From Gnetum montanum (lineage: Eukaryota > Streptophyta > Gnetopsida > Gnetales > Gnetaceae), in the NCBI GenBank assembly GCA_015680685.1, contig MNCI01024352.1, forward strand, positions 869,004 to 933,003: a DNA stretch of 64,000 nt, read 5' to 3'. The notes below the pieces were generated by a model. It ran no database searches. It had not been told where the DNA came from and was given only the letters and a program-made list of their open reading frames with translations. Position numbers and translations under genes: made by a program. Positions 32,955 through 45,535 of the stretch are shown here, piece after piece; within the stretch, counting starts at the first letter, position 1, and each line of letters opens with the position of its first letter.

Positions 32955-34516
32955 TGTAACAACGGAAAATGCCAGCAGCTGGAAAATACCAAACAAAAAT
33001 CCATGCACATAGTCTTAACCAGGGATTTGTGTGAGGGCCGTGCTGGAGAAAATGAATCCGCAGTGCCCTGAACGGTCTTGTCGATCAGACAAGGACTTAC
33101 TCAATCAGTAAATCAACGAATATTATAGATATTCCTTGGAACAATCTGATTTGATGAATCACAAAAGGAGAAGAAAATGATGGAGATAAATTGCAATAAT
33201 GACAACGTTATCACGACAAGGAGAATCAGATTTAAGAAAAATGCGCAATCCAAAGATCTGCGCTTTGACCTGAAAACTGAGTATATTGTATACAAAGTTC
33301 CAATGGAAAAGCTCCACTTATCTTGTGCAAAGCATACACAAAATAACAAGAAAACTGTTCACCCAGGAGTACAGAATGGAGTTCGATCTACCTCGTAAGC
33401 CAGAGATGGGATGTAAGGAAGGTCAAGCTCTGACGTCTATCGATCAACTGTTTCTGATCAATAAACCTTGCAAACCGCACAAGATGATCTTTCAATCTCT
33501 GATCTACTCTTTTGCCTTGGGTAGTCTCTGCTCAAAACCACCAATGATCACCAATGGAGGCAGCTGTATTTTCGCCAAAGGACTGATCGATCCTACTGCC
33601 AATGCTCAAGCAAAATGTCCTCTATCTCTACTAAAAGATGATGCTGTCAAAAGTTGAAGATGCCGATCCTTGTTTCTTCGTCAACTGGAGTATTTATAAG
33701 TTTGACAACATGTGGAGAAGGCATGGCCCTGATGACACGTGTCCCGAACCTTCAAAATACCGTTGACTTGGTAAACTTTATGTTGAAATTGGTCATGTTG
33801 CGTCATGTTTTTTGGGAAGGGGGACAAAGTATGTTGTCGACCACTTCCACTAGAGCTGCTTCATGATTACGCACAATACACTCATTAGCGTGTTGTGCGT
33901 GTGAATAATAGGTGCATGTCTGGTGAGCTGCATTACGCTCGTTCATGCTACGTCGCATGGTAGAGCGTAATAAGATATGAAAATAGTTGATTCAAGCTAT
34001 TTTACGCTCATTTACGCCGCAAAGTGTAATAGAGCTTAATATGGTCAACTTTACAATGAATTTACGCTTGCCTACGCTGCGTAGCATAATGAGCGTAAAT
34101 CGACCAATTTGCGAAAAGAAAGAAGTCAATCCGCTGCACTTCTTTTGACTCTGACTTTGCTTTTCTTGAAGCTCGTTATGCTATTCTGCGTAACGGAGCA
34201 TAAAATTGGTCTTGAACAAAAGACTTAGCAGAATATGTGACAAGTCTTAAACTTTAAACTTCGTCAAAATTGTCGAAGCAAGTTACTTTCTACTATCGGG
34301 CTACGTTAAACAGAGTTACGCTGAGCGACACTACGCTATGTTGCGTAATGTAGCGTAAAGGAAGAAAACACAGTAAGATTGGAATCTGTAAGGAACTTGG
34401 AGACATGATACTGCACGCCTCTTTGCCCTACTCCGTCTTCTGGATTTCTATCTCGAACCTTCACCCGAATCGTGAATTTTCGCTTGAGGCCGATTCACAA
34501 TTTCTACGGTGTTTCA
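32955..34516 (-). repeat. Element B 5' LTR (right copy)
   Basis: It is 1562 bp, TGTAACAACGG to GGTGTTTCA, adjoining B's leader on the left and element A exon 2 on the right (CCTAT, from CCTGT). The minus-strand TATA box candidate is at 33691-33698. Confidence 0.93.
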
Positions 34517-34521
34517 CCTAT

Positions 34522-37500
34522 GTCATGCAAGCAAACATGTGGCCAATGCTCCTCCTCCCTAGCTACATGTGGGGGAGTGGGGGGTCTGGTTCAGGAAAAG
34601 AGCACAGGAGTTCCTACAATAACTCCTCGAACACTTCAGTGTGATCGTTTGGTCATACCTAGAGGAGGAGGAGGCGACCACCATAATAGAAGCCATATTG
34701 CCCAGGGTGAGCTGGGGCATCCTGAGGTTTTTGACAGATAGGGCAATCATGACCAGGTAGGGAGAAGGATCTAGTGAATGCCCCACAGGGTTAAGGCATT
34801 TGGCCTAGATCTGGAATATGCCTGAGTATAGCTACTACCATCATTACAACACATTGTTTATTATATGTTATATAGCAACATGCTTTCAAAACCCGCCAAG
34901 AACTATCTACTGTGCTGGTGGATGAGTTTTGCAACTTTGTTCCACTGTGTTGTGCGACACTTGCCATATTGGCCAGATGCTAACAGTATATTTTTTTTGT
35001 TGCTACCAGGTTCTACATCAACAAGGACAGGGTTCATGACCAACCGGGCCTATTGACTACAGCACGGATAGCCCTACAGGAGTTCTCTTCTGCTGAGAAC
35101 CTCTGTGCAGGTGTGATTAGTCAATGCGGGAGTGAATACTGCACCTACCCACACCTATGCCCCATTCCCTACGATTAGTGCAAGGGGTCTGGTTGGCTAG
35201 ATGAGGAGTGGGCAGAACCCTTCAAACCAATCATGGTTGAACAAGTTCTAGTTAGTCTTCCACCATTCCCATTACTGTAAAGACCCGGTAGGCTAAGCAG
35301 TAAGTGTTGAATCATGGTTGAACAAGTTCTAGTTAGTCTTCCACCATTCCCATTACTGTAAAGACCCGGTAGGCTAAGCAGTAAGTGTTGCATGCTTAAG
35401 TATCTTTGCAATCTTTTGATTTTCTACATTTTTATGCTAAATGTTTTTGCAAAAACTATTATAGCGGTGGAAAAGCCCCAAGAGGTGACAATGGTAACCG
35501 CTGAGACATAGGGGGCAAACATCTACTTCAAGTATAGAGAAGTATATGCAAGCCAACGTTGGATAAACGGTGTGGCTTCAGACTCCTTAGTCCAGAAAAT
35601 CTAAAAGGTTGGGCTTATGGATCTATTCCTGGCCCCGAATCTGAGCGTTCCTGCTGCTGAGATGCTTTCCTTGGTCAACTCCTTTTCTGACAAGGCGGGC
35701 CACTTTCGCATGCGCATACAGGGCGTACGGATGGTCATTGAAATCAATGACCAGCTATTTGCAGACCTATTCGGTGTCCCCATCGATGGCTTTCCTATAG
35801 GGTCAAAGGGCAAGAAGGAGATGACCCTTCAGAAGAAGGACATTCAGGAGTAGTTAGGGATTTCCAAAGAGTGGAAGGGGCTCCCCATGGAGAAGCTCAA
35901 AGAAGGACCTGCCAAGGAGATTTATCCTATCTTCTGCGCTCAAACATTCCCCCAGCTGCTTATGCAAGGGAAGGTCCTAGGGATTGAGCAGGCCTGGATA
36001 ATGCATGAGGTCATGGAAGAGGGGGCCCACTACAATTGGGCCAAGTTTCTATGTAAAGGCTTGCAGACCAAAATCTTAGGACTCCATAAGAAATCGAAGT
36101 CCCATTCCAATATACATTATGCCTTTTACATAGCCTGTCTAAGGCATTTCGCGAAGTTTCTGGTGGTTCATGAGAATGGAGCCTAGGTCATGCAAAATCG
36201 CAACCATATTTCTAGACTGTGGATTCACCAGATCCTCCAGACCATCCGAGGCCAGGATCCCATAGAAATAATTGGGGAGTCACTCTCTATCATAACTAAG
36301 GATCGGGTGGCCCACCACTTTCATGGCCCACACAGCATAGGGGAGACACCCCCTGTTGTAGCCTGTAGCGTGTCATGGGGGAAACGTCTCATAGTCAAGA
36401 CTTTTCCCAAAACGTTGCAGTGGAAGAGGCCTCCTCCAGCTAAGGAAACCCTTCGTAGGGAGGAAGAGGAGGGGTTGCAGTTGCAGCTTAAGCTGCAAAG
36501 GCCACAAACCCCCATTGGTAAATGCTTTTTTTAATGCGTACCTTGTTATTGTCTGGCACATTATGCTACGCTAGGTGACGTAGCGTAGCGTAGCATCTAT
36601 TTTAAGCTAACATGTTTCTTGACTAGTAGAGGAAGAAGAAGAAGAATAGTAAGGCGACGAAGAGGTATCGGCCCCTAAGATGGAGGTGACAAATAAAGAC
36701 ACAGAGGTCCCAGTCTCAGAAGAAAGGGCCCCATTCAAGAAGGGAAAAGCCCTTGTTGCTAAGGTAGGGGCTCTTGTTATTAGGGAGAATCCTCCTACTA
36801 ATGAAGAGTAGTCTCCCTTGAATAAAAAAGATGCTGGTCTCCTAAAAGGGAAGGCACCAGCACATGAAGAAGAGGCTCGTACAGACTTGGCAAGGACCTC
36901 TGCCAAGGCTACCACCATTGTCTTGCATCAGCAAGAAGGAAGACTGCAATCAGACACTGGTGAGTTCGACAATGTGTTTTCCTTGTCCTAGTCCATTTTG
37001 GCCATTTTTGATATGTATAGTTATGTAACAGGGGCTATTGTTGATGTTGTAAGACCTCCTCCGACTCGTGCAGAATCATGAGCCAAGATCCCTGATAAGT
37101 TTGCGTACCTGCAAGGAATCATCGACGACATGATCAGCCACCTTTAGCAAGTGGACCCTGACGTGGGTAAGTAGTAGTGTTAGGTGCTCTCATGTTGCTA
37201 TGCTAGAGTTTCTTGAGTTTCCTAATCTTGCTATGCTAACATGATTGCTACGCTCTTTGTGTCATGGTAGCCTCCTGACTTGAATGGGACACGACACAAC
37301 CTTTGAAAGTCGGTGCCATGCCTACATTCTCACCTGACGTGACCGAGGTGTCTCGTCACACGTACGACAAGGCTTGCAAATTCACTTTGCACTTGGCATG
37401 CTCCTTGTGGGAGTATAAGCAGGTCAACAAGGACCTATGGAAATGGGTCCAAAAAGCTGAGCAAAGGGAGGCTGACCTGAGCACCAAGGTGAAGGATCTC

Positions 37501-38313
37501 AAGTCGAAGAATGAGTTCCTCATAGCCCATGACACTAATAATGAGGACTGGCACATAGCTATAATAGATTATGCCAGGTTTTGGACAGTTGCACGTCAGA
37601 ACATTGAAGCCACCCACAAAATAATAGAACAATGGATGAAAATGGACTTGCTAGCCTAGAAATGTCAAGATTTAAAAGATTTCAGCACCAAGGTTATGAA
37701 TGGGGGCAGTCCTAGAAAAACCACAAACATATGTATAAACTGGAAAATTCCACCCATCGTAAATTGTACAGGGATGCTGCTATGGAGGCGTTTGTGTATG
37801 AAGCATTCGTAAATGCCATTGATGCTTCTAAGGCCTACACCAAGTTCAAAGAGTAGGTAAAGGATATAGAATCTCCTGACCTAAAAGTGGACCTTCCCAC
37901 AGGAGAGACCACAACTATCTCCTTTTCTCTGGAACCACCAAGGTGGACAACCATCAAAAGGGAGAGAGCTGCTGTGAACATTGAACTAAGCAATAGGCAT
38001 TGGATGGACATCACGGTAGAAGAGGTCTGGCGTCGCCTCGAGCTCGGTTTAGACCGGATACCCTTCAAGACAGAGGCAGGCCCTTCTTAGGTTAGTTGCT
38101 TTCTACTATATTAATGCCTATGATCTGTTGTAGTTTGCGTGTGTTGCTTTAGCTGACTACTTCATTCCTACGATGCAGGCTCCAAATGAGGGCATATGGC
38201 CCATGGAGGGACGGAATGAAGAATTGGTAGAGGAAAACGGAGGGGAAAGTGATGCAAAAGGCAATGATGCAGAAATGAATGGTGAAAATGATGCAAACAG
38301 GGACAACCCATGA
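34522..38313 (+). pseudogene. Element A antisense cargo gene, exons 2-8 (right, original copy)
   Basis: Predicted exons are about 34522-34921, 35010-35290, 35465-36517, 36632-36959, 37052-37165, 37271-38090 and 38179-38313. It parallels the left copy almost base for base. Differences include a mutated donor after exon 2 (GT to AT at 34922), an 81-bp tandem duplication over the exon 3 donor, a TAG at 35851 where the left copy has TGG, and CAG at 36064 where the left copy has TAG. The last exon is open to TGA at 38311-38313, giving the full acidic tail. It is inactive. Its function is unknown. Confidence 0.68.
35230..35391. repeat. 81-bp tandem duplication in A cargo gene (right copy)
   Basis: Two adjacent units start ATCATGGTTGAAC at 35230 and 35311 and are nearly identical. 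The left copy has one unit (from 15162). The duplication therefore arose after the 6.6-kb segment was copied. Confidence 0.88.
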
Positions 38314-38485
38314 TAGCATGGGATTTTTTTTTGAGTTTTGAAATTTTATAATGATTTTTGCAAACATTGTCTAAAAGAAAAAAGTTTTGAATAAAGAAGA
38401 TAATTTTTGAAAAGAAATTGATTCTTTATTAACTTTTTCATTGTCTACATGTTACGTTTTGTGTAAAATGTTCATGCTTTCATGT

Positions 38486-38596
38486 GCTAGTTTTAGGCCA
38501 TTTTGAGCCATTGCTAGTTTTAGGCCATTTTAGACCATTGCTAGTTTTAGGCCATTTTGGGCCAATGCTAGTTTTAAGCCACTTCGGGCCATTGTG
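38486..38596. repeat. Dyad tandem repeats between A cargo gene and protease (right copy)
   Basis: Four GCTAGTTTTAGGCCATTT units match those at 18335-18445. Confidence 0.85.
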
Positions 38597-38996
38597 TAGG
38601 CATGCTAAAAGGGTGGTACGTTAACAAAGAAAAAAGTGGTGAATGTACAAGGATGGAAACTGGCAGGAAGCAGTGAGGTTGCTATGCTATGCATAGCTGC
38701 TTCTTGACCCAGCATGGGTTGAGTGAAATGTAAGGCCGAGGTGCTTTTTCAGGGCCTTCGTTTGCATCGTTGTCCCCTGCTTGGAAGGGAAACTCAGCCC
38801 ACACGCTTTCATTTTGGTAACTGGCTTGCTGAGCCAATTCCCCCACTGGATAGTTAATTTTTGTGTAAGTAGACGCTTCATTCTCAAAGGTTACGACCTC
38901 CGAGCCCTACTCCATATCTATGTTATTGATTGCCTACACTGCTACTTCATCACTACGGATCACCACCTCCCTTCCTACGTATGATAGGTGGATTTC

Positions 38997-39536
38997 CTAG
39001 TGAATGGATGAAGAGACAACCCTAGGTTTTGCCAACCATGATTTCCCCAAGATCAAGTTAAACCTGGGCATTTCCTCGATCACGATGAACATTGCGTTTA
39101 TGAGGAACTGGTCCCCTGTCATGAAGTTTATGTAGACTATGCCCTTCACCAGGACACGTGCCCCATTGAAAGAACTTAGGCATGATGTCATTGTGGGCTT
39201 GATTTGGTTGACCAAGCCCAACTTGTCCACAATAGGGAAGGGGATGACATTCATGGCAGCCCCATCATCAACGTGTACACTTCGGATTCGATTTTGGCCG
39301 ATCTGAATTGTGATGAAAAGGGGTGCTGTAGTTACTTGACCCCTTTCGAGATCTTCCCTAATGGCGTCATCACAGAAAGTGAGTTTAGATGTCTCTGGCT
39401 CTACGGGTGCAGAGGGAAGCATGACTGAGTGGATCGCTTCTTCTTGCACTAGCATGTATTCATTGACTGGAATCGCTATCCACATGCGGATCAGAGCCTC
39501 GCAGTGTGGGACATATGTCATGATTAGGTCATACAA
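38997..39536 (-). pseudogene. Element A aspartic protease (right, original copy)
   Basis: RSVHVDDGAAMNVIPFPI and FNLILGKSWLAK are present in a 179-codon frame. The protease directly follows A gag on its right, so this is the original arrangement. The left copy (18839-19435) lost its gag at the junction. Confidence 0.82.
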
Positions 39537-39579
39537 GCTCAGTGTAGTATTGTTTTGTTTTAGAGCTTGTTTGACTTAA

Positions 39580-42501
39580 GTGAAGGCATCCAAGAGGTCT
39601 TGGCCACCCCCCTTTTCAATGCTTTCCTCCTCTTCTATTCATCCTAGAAGACATATTTCCCAAGGAGGGGTGACTTCAGATCTAGGCTCAGCTCCTTTTT
39701 GGCAAGGTGGCATGGATTGTGCAATTATAGCAATGTTCGTCTTTGGTGACGAGGGCATAGACGCAAGGGGTGGAGATGCAGGTTTGGAAGTTCCAAGGGT
39801 GGCACTTCCTCTTGACGTCTCACCTACAAAGCGCACTTCCCATTTTTTAGGACGAGAAGGTTATTCAGCTTTCTTATGCGAGGTAGGGCTGTTGAATGGA
39901 TGGGCCCCATAATGATAAAAGGAGCTAATGGTGTTAACACGTGGGGTGGCGCAGTTTCACTAACAGGTGGTGTGGAGATGGATTACTGGGGAGGGACTCT
40001 CAGAATGAACAACTAATGTGAGCTTCAGCTAGCCACTGGTGGTGTTGGTGCACTACGCTGAGGCACATGAACAATGAATGGCTATTAGGGTGGCCTAGGA
40101 TCATTGTCAATACCAATGACATTGATGATGTAACTAGAATTGTTGGCGTTGAGGGGATCTATGTAGACATGCATAGATTGGTTCTTAGGGCGTACTGGGT
40201 TGCTTTTGTCCAACACCAGTTTTTCCTGATCGATCCATCTCTGGATGTCATCCTGCAACACCAAACAATAATCTGTGTTGTGACCACACTATTGGTGATA
40301 GTTACAAAACCTATCCAATCTGAAACCCTTAGGAACTGGGGGCTCATTGGGCAGGGCCAAGGAGGGGTTCCTAAGGAGCTCGTAGTATTGTTGATGTTTC
40401 CTGATTCCTTCTTCTGACATCTTCTTGTGTTGGATATGCATCATTGCCAATAGCTGCTTCAAAAGTTCTGAAGGCTAGAGAGCCAGCAGGGTGTACTTTG
40501 AGCGATCTTTATGCTCAAAGTTGGGTTTGGGTTATGCAGATGTCTCAGGTGTGGGAACTGGAGATTGCAGTGTGTTGCCTTGCTTGGGCATGGGGTTAGT
40601 TGTAGGTACGGTTGATTTCTTGTTGTTCTTATTACCATTGTTACCAGGTCTAGGCTTGGCCTCGGTCGTCACAGTGGTCACTGTGGTTGTTGGGGCCTTA
40701 CCCTTGTCCTTCTTTGTGAAGGTGTTTTTGTAGGCAATGTAGGCCAGGTATTTGCTTTCCTCTTCTGTGCCTTTTATACTCTTAGTCTGAGCAAAGGCTT
40801 GACTGAGAGTGTGATGGGTGAGGTAGTATAGTTTAGGCTTGATAAAGTCACTCATTGCACCCTTGAAGATGGCTAGCAAGTTGGCCTCTGCAATGGGCTC
40901 ACGAATTTTGTTAAGGGTTGCGCTCCATCACTGGATGAACTTCTGGACTGGTTCCAGAGGCTCCTGCTTCACGCTCATCAATTGGTCCAGTGTGATTTCT
41001 GGTTTCAAGTTATACTTGAAGCGTGTCATGAACTAGGTCAAAAGCTCTTCTAGAGTTGAAATGGATGAGTGTGACAGCATGCAGTACCAATCCAAGGCTC
41101 TCCTAGCTAGGGACATGGAAAAGACATGAATAATTGTGTGTGGTCATTGTTGCAATAGTAGAGACTTAGACCTGAAGGTAATAAGATGTGTGTTGAAATC
41201 CCCCTACCCATTGTACTTTGTGAAGTGTGGGAAAGACATCCATGGGGGTAACATCAAAGTAGGGTTTGCAGGGCTAATGGGGTCATCCTAGTAAAAGTCC
41301 ATGACTTGTACCATGTTACACCCAATAGCTTTGAGGCATTTGATTTCTTCGGTGAGGGTTTGGATGGGCTAGAACACTTGATCCAAACCCTGCGACGGTG
41401 TGGATGATTGGGGAATTGTCGAGGTAGCTCCACCTGTGGAATGGCAGGGGTGGCAGTGTAGCCCATCGACGGTACTGTTGGGATAGCCCCTGCAAACGGT
41501 GCTTCTTGCATTGTCCACCACCCGGAAAGTGCTGCTGTTGGAGCAGCAATCGTAGGTTGAGTTGCCGGATAGACCACTTGTGTTGCCGATGGAACAGACC
41601 ATAGCCCTGTGTTGGGCTGTATCGTTTACGAGGTTTGGTAGGTTTGAGGGCAAACGTGATGAGACATCTGCGACGGTTGTGGAATATGCGAAGGAGTGAA
41701 TGGGGTCCACCACATGGATGGGCCTGAGCCCACTACAGTTGGTGGAACAAATGCGAAAGTAGAAATTGAAACAAAAGTTGCGTATGATTGTGAAGTAGGT
41801 ACAGTATGAATATGCGGCAGGGTAGCCATGATTGGTGTGTGATGTGCTATAGGAATGGACTGATGAATAGTTTGTGGAGGCATAGTTTCTACTAATGAAA
41901 TAGGGGAATAGGGGCATTGATACGCCAGGAAGGTGACATGGCTACCCATTGTGGTTGTAGTTGTAGGTTGCAGGAGCATAGGCGTGATTACAAAGGGAGC
42001 GGCGCTAGACAATGGATTGGCCCAAAAGGACTAGGTAGGAGGGATAGGAACGAGGTTAGTTTGACCTTCCTCATTGGATTGGGAATTGAGTTCTTCCTAT
42101 CCATCCTAGAAGGCATCATCCTGGTTAGATGTTGTGTCTTGTTGCTCCCTAAGTCTAGCCAACTAGATTAGTTGGTCTAGAAGCCTTTGGTTTGTCTATG
42201 TCAAAGGTATGGAGGCACCTGGAGTGGGGAAAAACTCCTTCCCATCACAGTAAGCGAACTTGAAGTTTCATTTACCTTCGAACTCATGTACATCCAAAGG
42301 CAGGTTTTCTTGAACCTTTGCATAGAGGAATTTATAATGCTCATATTGCTGGGCCAAGCCCTCAGGTCCCCGATTTTGGATCTTGAGGGATCGACGTGTT
42401 TCTAGCGTCAAGTTCAGTGGTTGCTCGGCAGCTGTGATGCCTTAAATCGTGATGGGAACCTCAACATTGAAGGTATTAGTAGCAGTAGTTGCTGAAGTCA
42501 T
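39580..42501 (-). pseudogene. Element A gag, degenerate
   Basis: It starts at ATG 42501. The N-terminal part has FKFAYCDGKEFFPTP, aligned with B's FELVHREGQDFTPT. A Pro/Thr/His-rich stretch lies at 42012-41254. The gag core follows at about 41100-40532, including FIKPKLYYLTHHTLSQAFAQ. A zinc-knuckle-like CNYHQ-CGHNTDYC lies near 40280. Several stops are present. Confidence 0.8.
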
Positions 42502-42955
42502 TGTTACTAAGCTAGACAGTTTTGCAAACATAAAAAAAAGAAGGAAATTGGAAAGCTAAATAGTTTTGCAAATTGGAAGAGCAAAGAAGTTGGCAAGTGA
42601 TCGAAAAGGCTTTATGTCTTGTAGGGCTCTCGAGGAACCAACGAGGCAACCGATTTGTACAACACGATGTGTAAACAACCACAAAAGGGTGTCACGTTTA
42701 TGCTAGTGCGCGATAGGGTATAGAGCACATGTAAGACTACCATAAGATAGGCAAGCCAGTTGGCAACCGGAGGCTTTATGTCCTATAGGGCTCTCGAGGA
42801 ACTATCAAAGTGATTGATTTGCACTACACGATGCGTAAACAACTGCAAAAGGATGTCACGTTTATGCTAGTGCATATCAGGGTGCAGAAGGCTTATAGGA
42901 CTACCATGACACGCGGAAAGGGCACCAAAGGTCCTCCTTTTAGCACTAGAAAAAC
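42502..42955 (-). other. Element A leader with a 164-bp tandem duplication
   Basis: AGGCTTTATGTC occurs at 42607 and again at 42771, and the following about 160 bp are similar (both contain GTGTAAACAAC- or GCGTAAACAAC-like and GTCACGTTTATGCTAGTGC text). The conserved leader block GGTCCTCCTTTTAG lies 12 bp inside the LTR (42930-42943). Confidence 0.65.
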
Positions 42956-44674
42956 TGTAGCAATTGAAAACGTTGGACAAGTAGAAAGAACACCAAGAGG
43001 TCGTCGGTTGATGACAATCTCAAACCCATTTCCGTGGGAGGGTCGTGTTGGATGGGATGGAAATAGGATGCCCTAAATGGTTTGGTCGATCAAATAGGAA
43101 CTTAGTTGGTATTAATATAACCTTTTGCAACGTGTGATTTGAAAACGAGATTCGAAGTAATGCTTAAATGTAAAAGAGATAGAAAATAATGTAAAATGCA
43201 ATAATAAGCATGAGATAAAGTAAAATGCAGTTAGAAAAATGCATCACTTCGAAGCTATGACTTTGCTCTGTCAAGATGGGTACAATCGGTTACACAGTGC
43301 TGGGAACTGCAGAGATCTCAAGGGTAATCGAGACGTGTAAAGCAAGATGGTTGTGCGCTTGGATGCGAGGCTCAGTCGTTAACAATGCAAAATGCTACCA
43401 AGGTGGTAGAAAAGAGCATAATAAAATGCCAAATGAGAGTGCTCACTATTTATAATGTCAAAACAGAAGGCTTACAATGCTAAAGGTTACAGTTCTCTCT
43501 TGCTTGCTTGTTAGCCAACCAGATTGCCAAAAAGAGAAAATGGACCGGGGGCCGAAAAGCTGAAAAGTGCTGAAAAAGCTGGGGGGCCCGAGAGCTCTTT
43601 TAAGCATCGCTCATTAGGGTATTTATAGGACCAAGGGCATATGAAAGATGTAGTTTGGATGCCATGTGCCCTGGCCTTATGTTGACCTTTCTATGCTGCA
43701 CGTGCCTTCATGACCATTGGGCAAGCCTGCCATGCCGTAATTACAAGTCTGCCACATTGTAATTGCGCTATCAAAGCAACGGTACAATTAGGTGAGGTGC
43801 ATTGATGTCGCGTAACTTCTTGCCACGCTTTGCTATGCTTTGTAGCATAGCATGTTTAGTGTGGCATGGCATCTTGTCACGCTGTGCTACGCTACGCAGC
43901 ATAGCATAGTTGTTGGTTCGAATCAAAGAATTTGCGTTGTGTTTTGCTGCATATGTTGGAAACCTTTACAGTGTTGTGACTGCTGGCTACATATTTGCTA
44001 CGCTATACTATGCTACATAGCATATCATAGTGTAGCAGCTGTCCTTAGTCACAAAAACATTGTCAATCTGCAAACTTTATCTTTTGTAATGCAAAGCTTG
44101 CGAACTTCCTGATCCCACCCTTTGAGATGCCTTCTATCACTTTTGCAAAATTGCTACGCCTCGCTGCACCATGTAGCTTAGCATAGCGTAGTAGCAAACA
44201 TGACCTACTTTTGGCCAAGTTCACTACTTTTTGACAGAAGGAGACATTGTTGAAGGACTTGGATTCAGGTGAGAGGACTAACCATCCAGCTTTTGCTACG
44301 CTGTGCTATGCTACGTGGCATAGCGTAGCATAGCACTACGCTTCTGCAACCATTTTCTGAAGTTTGCTACGCTACATAGCATAGCGTAGCATAGTAAAAA
44401 CTCTTGACTTAGAAAACTTGCTGAAGCATTTTGAGCATTCTAAGCACTGCTAGCAATTTTACACACTGCTCCTAAGTGCGCTGTCAGCTGGATGAACTAC
44501 TCAAGTGAGTAGGCTAGAGAATCCATTTAGCCTATTGACACCTAGGGTAGAAGAACTTGCCAAACTAGACAGTCTGAACTTCAGAGCATCCATCTCCTGA
44601 AGAACTACCATAACATTGCGTGAATTGCAAAGACCTGGTGAAGCAAGCATGTCTTCGAATTTTGGGGTGTTTCA
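42956..44674 (-). repeat. Element A 5' LTR (right copy)
   Basis: It starts TGTAGCAATTG and ends GGTGTTTCA, is 1719 bp long, and is followed by CTAGA (44675-44679). TATA candidates are at 43447-43454 and 43620-43627. Palindromic TAGCGTA/TACGCTA words are dense at about 43800-44400. Confidence 0.93.
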
Positions 44675-44679
44675 CTAGA

Positions 44680-44900
44680 GTCCCCATAAGTTTGATGTAT
44701 TTTATGTTTTATATTTTTGTGTATGGTTTTGGATATTAATTACTAACTAGCTATGTGTTGTATTTCAAGAATTAAGAGACACTAGAGGTTCCAATGGTGA
44801 GGTTGGAAATGACCCACCACTTCCTCCTCTAGATGCTTCTTGGCATCCTCCATCTACTTATTTTTCAACTTTTTGGCTACTTTTTTTTATTTTTATGTTG
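44680..44900 (+). pseudogene. Element O cargo gene, end of exon 7 and exon 8 remnant
   Basis: The first six bases complete exon 7, followed by ATAAGT, a mutated donor. An AG at 44768-44769 precedes a short remnant that should be exon 8. Its acidic tail is not clearly preserved and no certain stop can be named. Confidence 0.45.
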
Positions 44901-45150
44901 ATGGCTATTATTAGCCAAGACTATGTTATATATGGTTATTATTTTTTGGACATTTTGCCACACAATGTGGCTATGGCTATGTATGTTATAGACATTTTAA
45001 AGTTAAATTTTTGGTTTCATTTTTCGCTATATATGTTGTTCTAGTAAGCATTGTAAATGTTGTGAATGGCTATGTTGATGATTTTGGCTATAAAGTTAAA
45101 TGACTAAGTGATGCAATAAAGGCTAAAAAAATATAATAAAGAGACATTTT

Positions 45151-45255
45151 CCAATTTTAGGCCATGGCAGGCACAAGTTGTATTTTTTTTGGTAGACTTT
45201 GCCAATTTAAAGTCTTAGTGAATTGTGATGCTAGTTTAGTGTTTTAGCATACTGT
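45151..45255. repeat. Dyad repeats between O cargo gene and protease
   Basis: Three decayed units are visible: CCAATTTTAGGCCATGGCAG, GCCAATTTAAAGTCTTAGTG and GCTAGTTTAGTGTTTTAGC. They occupy the same place as the arrays in A and B. The rest of 44900-45530 is AT-rich without a gene. Confidence 0.65.
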
Positions 45256-45535
45256 AGTTGAAAAGGATCTTATTTTTTTTGAAAATTTTATGTTTTAAAG
45301 TTTTTATGATTTTTTTAGTTTATATCATGCTAAATAAAGAAAATAGAGAAAGAAATAAGGCTATAATAAATGAAAATGCAAATAAAATAAACCCCTAGGC
45401 TATATGCATAAAATGTATGAAAAAAGGCAATAGCTAGTCAACAAAGAGAATACTTAGGCTAAACGGTTATGGTACAAATGGTTATAAATGGCATATGAGA
45501 ATGGCATGAAAGGAGTATGAGTGCATGTTACTTGT

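Larger units (their letters stand above)
19521..34516 (-). mobile_element. Element B: Tat/Ogre-like retrotransposon, 3' LTR lost
   Basis: From right to left it has the 5' LTR (32955-34516), leader, gag (32701-29981), protease (29736-28957), a plus-strand cargo gene (28303 back to 24238), RT, two RNase H modules, integrase (to 20388) and a repeat-bearing 3' region, then the junction at 19520. About 15 kb remain. B was inserted into exon 2 of A's cargo gene. It is the best preserved of the three and is the reference for the others. Confidence 0.88.
4860..44674 (-). mobile_element. Element A: giant Tat/Ogre-like Ty3/gypsy retrotransposon holding element B
   Basis: A is bounded by matching LTRs and by CTAGA duplications. 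On the minus strand, from right to left, it carries leader, gag (42501 to about 39580), protease (39536-38997), an antisense cargo gene (plus strand), RT (from about 11397), RNase H modules, integrase (to 7890), a repeat-bearing 3' region and a polypurine tract. Without B and the duplicated segment it would be about 18 kb, which is long for the superfamily but normal for Ogre-like elements. It has insertions, frameshifts and stops throughout and is surely inactive. Confidence 0.88.
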
